Notes under the pieces: generated by a model
Databases searched by the model: none
The model's input: only the letters and a program-made list of their open reading frames with translations
Told to the model about the DNA's origin: nothing
Program-made: the position numbers and the translations under genes
Part shown: positions 60,015 through 64,000 of the stretch, piece after piece
Position numbering within the stretch: the first letter of the stretch is position 1
How the letters are laid out: each line of letters starts with the position of its first letter
Assembly (NCBI GenBank): GCA_026014545.1
Contig: JAOZIH010000003.1
Coordinates: 1 to 64,000, forward strand
Length of the DNA stretch: 64,000 bases
Origin: Candidatus Bathyarchaeota archaeon
GTDB lineage: Archaea; Thermoproteota; Bathyarchaeia; Bathyarchaeales; Bathycorpusculaceae
Direction of reading: 5' to 3'

Positions 60015-61301
60015 TTACTCAAGCTGTTCCGTCGCTGTTTTCCCGGCCTTTTTGAATTTTAGTTTTGCGGTTAAGATTTTTTCTGTTGCAAACAATCTTG
60101 ATGCCGCGTACATGACGACTACTGTGAAGATGGCAACGTAAATTATGCCGAATGTTGCTGTTGTGTAATCACCCATTATGACTGCTTTAGAAGCGATTAT
60201 TGGCTGACTGTAGGGAATGGCGAAAAACACAGCTTTAACCGCCAGCGGCAATGTGTTAATGTCTAAGTACATTAAAGCCATTGCCGGGATGAAGATTACT
60301 GGGTAAATGTAGCCTACCAGCGCTGTTGCGCTTCGGACGTCTGATGCGAAGGCGGACATAATCACTGCCAGCGCCAAGCCTGAAAGGAGTGTTGTGAAAA
60401 GTGATATGCCTAAGAGTAGATAGCCCAACGGCGAGGGCACGAGACCCAGCTTCACCAAGTCCACGGATAATTCGGTTGGTATTTGTGTAGTAATGGAGCC
60501 TAACATGTAGTTGTAGCCTATCATCATCGCCACCGAGGCTATGCCTGCAACGATTATTGTACTGGCTAACTTGCCCATGAGGATGGCAAAGCGGTCCACA
60601 GGCAAGGTTAGCAATGTTTCAAGCGTTTTCTCCTCTTTCTCCATGGCCACAGACGTCGCAGCTATCTGCATGGAGTATGTTAGCATAATCATTATCGTAA
60701 CCGGAATAGCAATGGTCTGCGTCATCATTAAACCAGAAAGCGTGGCAGGGTCAACTCCGGTCTGGATTTCACCCTTAATTATGGTGGATTGTGTGGTCTG
60801 CACCACGTCTGGCGCTATATATCTGTTAAACCCGCTCACTAACACGTTAATTACAGATGAGCCTATTTCAGAGAATATCCCGCCGCCTTGGAACACGCCG
60901 TAGACGTTCACCGTGGCTTTAATGTTTCGGTTGCCGCTTGTGTGCGCGGTCATGTTTGCACTGAAACCAGCGGGGATTTCAATGAACTGTGTGCTATTGT
61001 TTTTCGTCAGCAAGTCTTGCTCTAAAACTTGCTGCGGAGTAAGATTGTTGACGACTATAGTTTTCATGGATGCATTCATGAAAGTAACTAAAACCTGAGA
61101 CCAGTTGCCGCCATCATTATCAACCACCAGCAAGGTTGCCTTTTCAGCTTGCTCCTGCGCTGTTTCAGCCGCGTAGCCGAGCACCATGCCGAGAATAGGG
61201 AAAAGCACTAACGGAATAATCAACATGCCAAGGAGAATTTTGGGGTCGCGAATTAACTCTTTCAGTTCTTTCACGAATACTGTTTGAAATCCTTTAAGCA
61301 T
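60015..61301 (-). CDS. ABC-2 type exporter permease (NatB-like)
   Basis: 428 residues. A first membrane helix (LLGMLIIPLVLFPILGMVLG) is followed by a large extracytoplasmic domain (about 50-180) and five or six helices in the C-terminal half, with the cytoplasmic EKEEKTLETLLTLPVDR coupling motif typical of ABC-2/NatB permeases. The ATG at 61301 overlaps the stop region of the ATPase gene; the longer frame from 61385 lies in that gene. Substrate unknown (NatAB exports sodium; relatives export drugs). Confidence 0.88.
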   Translation of the reverse strand: MLKGFQTVFVKELKELIRDPKILLGMLIIPLVLFPILGMVLGYAAETAQEQAEKATLLVVDNDGGNWSQVLVTFMNASMKTIVVNNLTPQQVLEQDLLTKNNSTQFIEIPAGFSANMTAHTSGNRNIKATVNVYGVFQGGGIFSEIGSSVINVLVSGFNRYIAPDVVQTTQSTIIKGEIQTGVDPATLSGLMMTQTIAIPVTIMIMLTYSMQIAATSVAMEKEEKTLETLLTLPVDRFAILMGKLASTIIVAGIASVAMMIGYNYMLGSITTQIPTELSVDLVKLGLVPSPLGYLLLGISLFTTLLSGLALAVIMSAFASDVRSATALVGYIYPVIFIPAMALMYLDINTLPLAVKAVFFAIPYSQPIIASKAVIMGDYTTATFGIIYVAIFTVVVMYAASRLFATEKILTAKLKFKKAGKTATEQLE

Positions 61302-62025
61302 AACCAACCACCTTAGCGAAAACTTCCTCCAAATTTGCACTGTTAAATTCAGCTTTAAGCTTCTGCGGCGCGCCTTCAACCACAATTTTGCCCTTATTGA
61401 CTAATGCTACGCGGTCGCATAGGTATTCCACTTCCAGCATGTTGTGGCTGCTGAGGAGCACTGTTACGCCGTGGTTTTTCACGTAGCGTTTGATTATTTC
61501 TCGCACGTGGTACGCATGTAAAACGTCTAAGCCGCTTGCCGGCTCATCCAATATGGCAAGCTTCGGCCGCGTCATTAAGGCTCTCGCCACTAGAAGGCGC
61601 CGCTTCATGCCTTTGCTGTACGTTTTAGCCTTATCCTTCAGCCGCTCACCTAAGCCGCTTATAGCAGCCGCCTCTTCTATAGCGCGCTTAACGTCGCTTG
61701 CGCTGCCCTTGCTGAATTTAGCCATGAATTCAAGGTATTCCCAGCCTGAAAGGTTCGGGTAGGCGCCTGCCTCCTCTGGCAAGTAACTTATGACCTTGCG
61801 GACTTCTGAAGCCTGATTTACCACGTCTAATCCGAAAATTTTCACTGCGCCTGAAGTGGGCAAAATTAGCGTAGAGATTATTCGAAGCGTTGTAGTTTTT
61901 CCTGCGCCGTTAGGCCCAATTAACCCGAAAATTTCCCCTTCTTTTATGTTGAAAGTTACGCCGTCCAGCGCGCGAATGTTGCCGAACTGCTTAACTAAAG
62001 ATTTCACTTCAACTGCGAGGCTCAA
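61294..62025 (-). CDS. ABC transporter ATP-binding protein (NatA-like)
   Basis: 243 residues. Walker A GPNGAGKTT, Q-loop region replaced by SYLPEEAGAYPNLSG, signature YSKGMKRRL (in place of LSGGQ), Walker B LAILDEPASGLD and H-loop SSHNM. The YSKGMKRR signature and the EEAG Q-loop region are usual for exporters of the NatA/DrrA group. It overlaps the permease gene by eight bases. Confidence 0.93.
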   Translation of the reverse strand: MSLAVEVKSLVKQFGNIRALDGVTFNIKEGEIFGLIGPNGAGKTTTLRIISTLILPTSGAVKIFGLDVVNQASEVRKVISYLPEEAGAYPNLSGWEYLEFMAKFSKGSASDVKRAIEEAAAISGLGERLKDKAKTYSKGMKRRLLVARALMTRPKLAILDEPASGLDVLHAYHVREIIKRYVKNHGVTVLLSSHNMLEVEYLCDRVALVNKGKIVVEGAPQKLKAEFNSANLEEVFAKVVGYA

Positions 62026-62395
62026 GAGCGGGCACCTGCACTTCTATGAAGCGAACGAAGCAAATATAAGGCTTTACTGGGTTAACAATTGAATTCCCAC
62101 TGCTCCTTCAAGTCAAATGCTGGCTCTCTCAGCGCAAAATCACTTCAGCTTTAACAAATTATTTTAATTGCGCTGCTTTCAAGTTGTTGCTGGTGGGCAA
62201 CTACGGCGGCGAAGAAAGAAAATTCTCATCTGCCGAATACGATTACAGCGCCTTGCGGTTGCATATACCAAGACAAAGGTTGGCTTTTAACCCGCATCAG
62301 CGAATGTGAATATCACAAGCGAAAGCGAAGCGCAAAGCGGCCGCCGAGGCCCAAAGCCGAATGCGTAAGACCCTAAAAACGGGCTTTTCATCGTG
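62026..62395. other. 370-bp intergenic stretch without a clear gene
   Basis: The left part is the promoter side of the ABC operon. On the plus strand a short frame of about 38 codons (GTG near 62197, GNYGGEERKFSSAEYDYSA) and a second short frame read like coding sequence for a few codons, but neither continues. They may be remnants of a decayed gene. No RNA gene or repeat is evident. Confidence 0.3.
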
Positions 62396-63325
62396 CTACA
62401 GTAACACTTGAATTATAATTAAAACGATTAATAGAACTGGTAAGAATCGTAAGGCTTTCCCTTTAACGCGTACGGCGTCATCAACTTTTTTCTCATCCAT
62501 CAATCGCATGATGTACACTGAAGCAGCAAGATTGTAAAGAAAGACCCCATAGACTGAAAGCATAATTCTATCTGCCAGTGTCAAATAGCCCGTCGGTGGA
62601 ATGCCGCTAATTAAGGATAAGTGAAATGTTGCTGCTGATAAAAGCGTAGTTACCCCTAATGCAATGCGCTGCGAGAAATTCTGAGGAGACATGAAGAAAG
62701 CTAGCAGCGAAATCGTGGTGATAAATAAAATGGGCAGTACACTTTTTAGAAACGAAGAGACTTGAGGCCTCGCTAAAGTGACACTGAAAACGAAACGCGA
62801 ATACTTATCTTCTCCATAAGCATGCTCAATCACAGAAGTCTTGAAGTCTCTAAGCTCCCATCCGACAACGCTGGCGGCAGGCTCAATGCCTGACTCAGCG
62901 CTTTCCTTAAAAACTATAGAGGAAACATCAAGGTTCTTGTGTTCCAGCATCACTGTAAGCTCATGACTTTCAAACGGGTATTGTGTGAAATCGAAAGTTT
63001 TAATGAAGTCTCCGCGAACACGATACTCCAAGTAGCCTTGCGCTTCATCTACTTTCACCTCATATTTTGTTGGCGCGCCGTTAACGAATTCAAATTCTTT
63101 CACTTCTGCAAGGCTTATTTTTGCGGGGTCAAATCTGAACCATAAATAAAAGTCCAATCTGTAACTGTTCGCCGCCAAATCTACCTTCTCCACATTCACA
63201 AGTAAAGCGCCAACTTCAACGTCAACTGGCGTTTCGGAAGTGCTAAGCGCCACCGCATTTTGAATAAACAACGCTAAGAAAAATACTATGCATGTTGCTG
63301 CTATTAGCAGCTTAGTTCTTGCCAT
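62396..63325 (-). CDS. pentameric ligand-gated ion channel (Cys-loop superfamily) homologue
   Basis: 309 residues. Signal peptide (1-28), a beta-rich extracellular domain with VDVEVGALLVNVEKVDL and YRLDFYLWFRFDP, the Cys-loop-equivalent FDFTQYPFESHELTVML (about 111-127, without cysteines, as in prokaryotic channels), then four membrane helices: M1 about 192-211 with the conserved proline in SVLPILF, M2 219-241, M3 252-274 and M4 294-309. A short M3-M4 loop is usual for prokaryotic members such as GLIC and ELIC. The ATG at 63325 starts a good signal peptide after GGGTGA; 63421 is a longer alternative. Ligand unknown. Confidence 0.82.
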   Translation of the reverse strand: MARTKLLIAATCIVFFLALFIQNAVALSTSETPVDVEVGALLVNVEKVDLAANSYRLDFYLWFRFDPAKISLAEVKEFEFVNGAPTKYEVKVDEAQGYLEYRVRGDFIKTFDFTQYPFESHELTVMLEHKNLDVSSIVFKESAESGIEPAASVVGWELRDFKTSVIEHAYGEDKYSRFVFSVTLARPQVSSFLKSVLPILFITTISLLAFFMSPQNFSQRIALGVTTLLSAATFHLSLISGIPPTGYLTLADRIMLSVYGVFLYNLAASVYIMRLMDEKKVDDAVRVKGKALRFLPVLLIVLIIIQVLL

Positions 63326-63470
63326 GACCAATTTCACCCATAACTTCCGCACTTTTAGCAAAAATTTCATATTTAAAAATTTCCATGAGCCTTGCCAATT
63401 TTCTAAACTGCCAATAACCATGACAACCGCGCTTTACTTCCAATAAGGGAAAGTTTTATTTTCAAACCGC

Positions 63471-63493
63471 GCCCTAAAAATTATTTTTAGGGC
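63471..63493. promoter_or_regulatory. perfect 10-bp inverted repeat in divergent promoter
   Basis: GCCCTAAAAA, a 3-bp loop, then TTTTTAGGGC. It lies between the divergent channel and glycosyltransferase genes. The AT core can serve as TATA box in both directions; on the plus strand it would place the transcript start near 63502, the first base of the TTG start, giving a leaderless message. It could also be an operator. Confidence 0.45.
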
Positions 63494-63501
63494 TGTTGCA
63501 G

Positions 63502-64000
63502 TTGAATAAAAACACTTTGCTTACATTATTAAGTGAAAACTATCCATTACTCAGCATAGTGATTGCTTCCGCATTATTTTCTATCACACTAGGCCCCTTC
63601 CAAAACTTTGACACCCAACTCGAGTACGAGGCTGCTTCTGGCGTAATAAAGTGGGGCATGCCATACATGAAATACTATGGCGACATGATTAACCAGCCGC
63701 CCTTAGGTTTCTATATTGAAGCGGCATTCTTCAAAATCTTCAGTTTATCCTTTAACAACGGCACAGCTCTGATAACGCTATTCAGCCTCGGATGCATCTT
63801 CTTAGTTTATAAAATCGGTAAAGTTCTGTATGGCAAATCTTCTGCTCTGCTTGCCGCCGCACTTTTCGCTTTTACCCCCTGGCAACTCGTTCTCTCCAGA
63901 AGTTTCCTCATCGATGTGCCGTGCCTGTTCTTTAGCCTCTTCTGCCTGCTTGTAGGGATACACGCGATACGGCGAGACTCTGAAGTGCTGTTCATGGCTT
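63502..64000 (+). CDS. GT39-type membrane glycosyltransferase, partial
   Basis: First 166 residues of a polytopic protein. The first membrane helix (LLSIVIASALFSITLG) is followed by NFDTQLEYEAASGVIKWGMPYM and GDMINQPPLGFYIEAAFFKIF, the acidic loop and QPPLG motif of dolichyl-phosphate-mannose mannosyltransferase/ArnT-type enzymes. It then has AAALFAFTPWQLVLSRSFLIDVP and more helices. It starts with TTG at 63502 and leaves the window at the right edge. Probably transfers a sugar from a lipid carrier to surface proteins. Confidence 0.85.
   Translation, partial: MNKNTLLTLLSENYPLLSIVIASALFSITLGPFQNFDTQLEYEAASGVIKWGMPYMKYYGDMINQPPLGFYIEAAFFKIFSLSFNNGTALITLFSLGCIFLVYKIGKVLYGKSSALLAAALFAFTPWQLVLSRSFLIDVPCLFFSLFCLLVGIHAIRRDSEVLFMA

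Overview
This window reads as chromosomal DNA of an archaeon, most likely a member of the Bathyarchaeia or a close TACK relative. The reasons are archaeal ribosomal proteins (L7Ae, S28e, L24e, S8e), SRP19, an archaeal GluRS, a Hel308 helicase, a eukaryotic-type DNA topoisomerase IB, TATA-box promoters, and an isoprenoid operon using the archaeal (phosphomevalonate dehydratase) branch of the mevalonate pathway. The lineage is an inference from gene content; no 16S rRNA gene is present. Most of the window is dense and moderately GC-rich. A restriction-modification gene and several surface-protein genes are visibly more AT-rich.

Layout. 1-5.5 kb, minus strand: branched-chain amino-acid biosynthesis (leuA, then ilvB-ilvN-leuC-leuD), with a long, apparently structured leader in front of ilvB. 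5.8-8.3 kb: two tandem moeA paralogues for molybdenum cofactor insertion. 8.3-11.8 kb: membrane proteins, an agmatinase-family enzyme and a beta-helix surface protein. 11.8-15.3 kb: rpl7ae-rps28e-rpl24e, initiator tRNA-Met, a PAC2 protein and small unknowns. 15.3-21.8 kb: a compact hisGDCBHAFI operon with no hisE. 21.9-29 kb: an ornithine cyclodeaminase-family gene, an AT-rich single-chain type II restriction-modification gene, a surface protein, and an asparagine-synthetase-like gene lacking the glutaminase cysteine. 29-36.2 kb: purB, hel308, then an IscS-like/IscU/SufS iron-sulfur cluster. 36.2-49 kb: polysaccharide flippase, topoisomerase IB, metallopeptidase-like protein, B12-radical SAM enzyme, TrmI, RNase J with a kinase-like fusion protein, and two divergent PadR regulators. 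49-58.4 kb: rps8e, then on the minus strand an operon that would convert mevalonate to geranylgeranyl diphosphate (mevalonate kinase, UbiD-type decarboxylase, both dehydratase subunits, isopentenyl phosphate kinase, IDI2, prenyltransferase), ending in gltX and srp19. 58.5-64 kb: a surface-protein gene interrupted by one stop codon, an ABC exporter, a pentameric ligand-gated ion channel homologue, and the start of a GT39-type glycosyltransferase.

The points most worth a second look are: (i) the IscS-like protein next to IscU keeps the PLP lysine and the sulfur-carrying cysteine but has lost several other catalytic residues, while an intact SufS follows; (ii) leuA and sufS both lack any ATG, GTG or TTG where their conserved N-termini begin, and have ATA and ATC there instead; (iii) an archaeal Cys-loop-type channel; (iv) a dispersed intergenic repeat of about 47 bp in several copies; (v) a structured leader before ilvB and a possible small RNA near 40.5 kb. 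Product names rest on motif recognition by eye; no database search was run.
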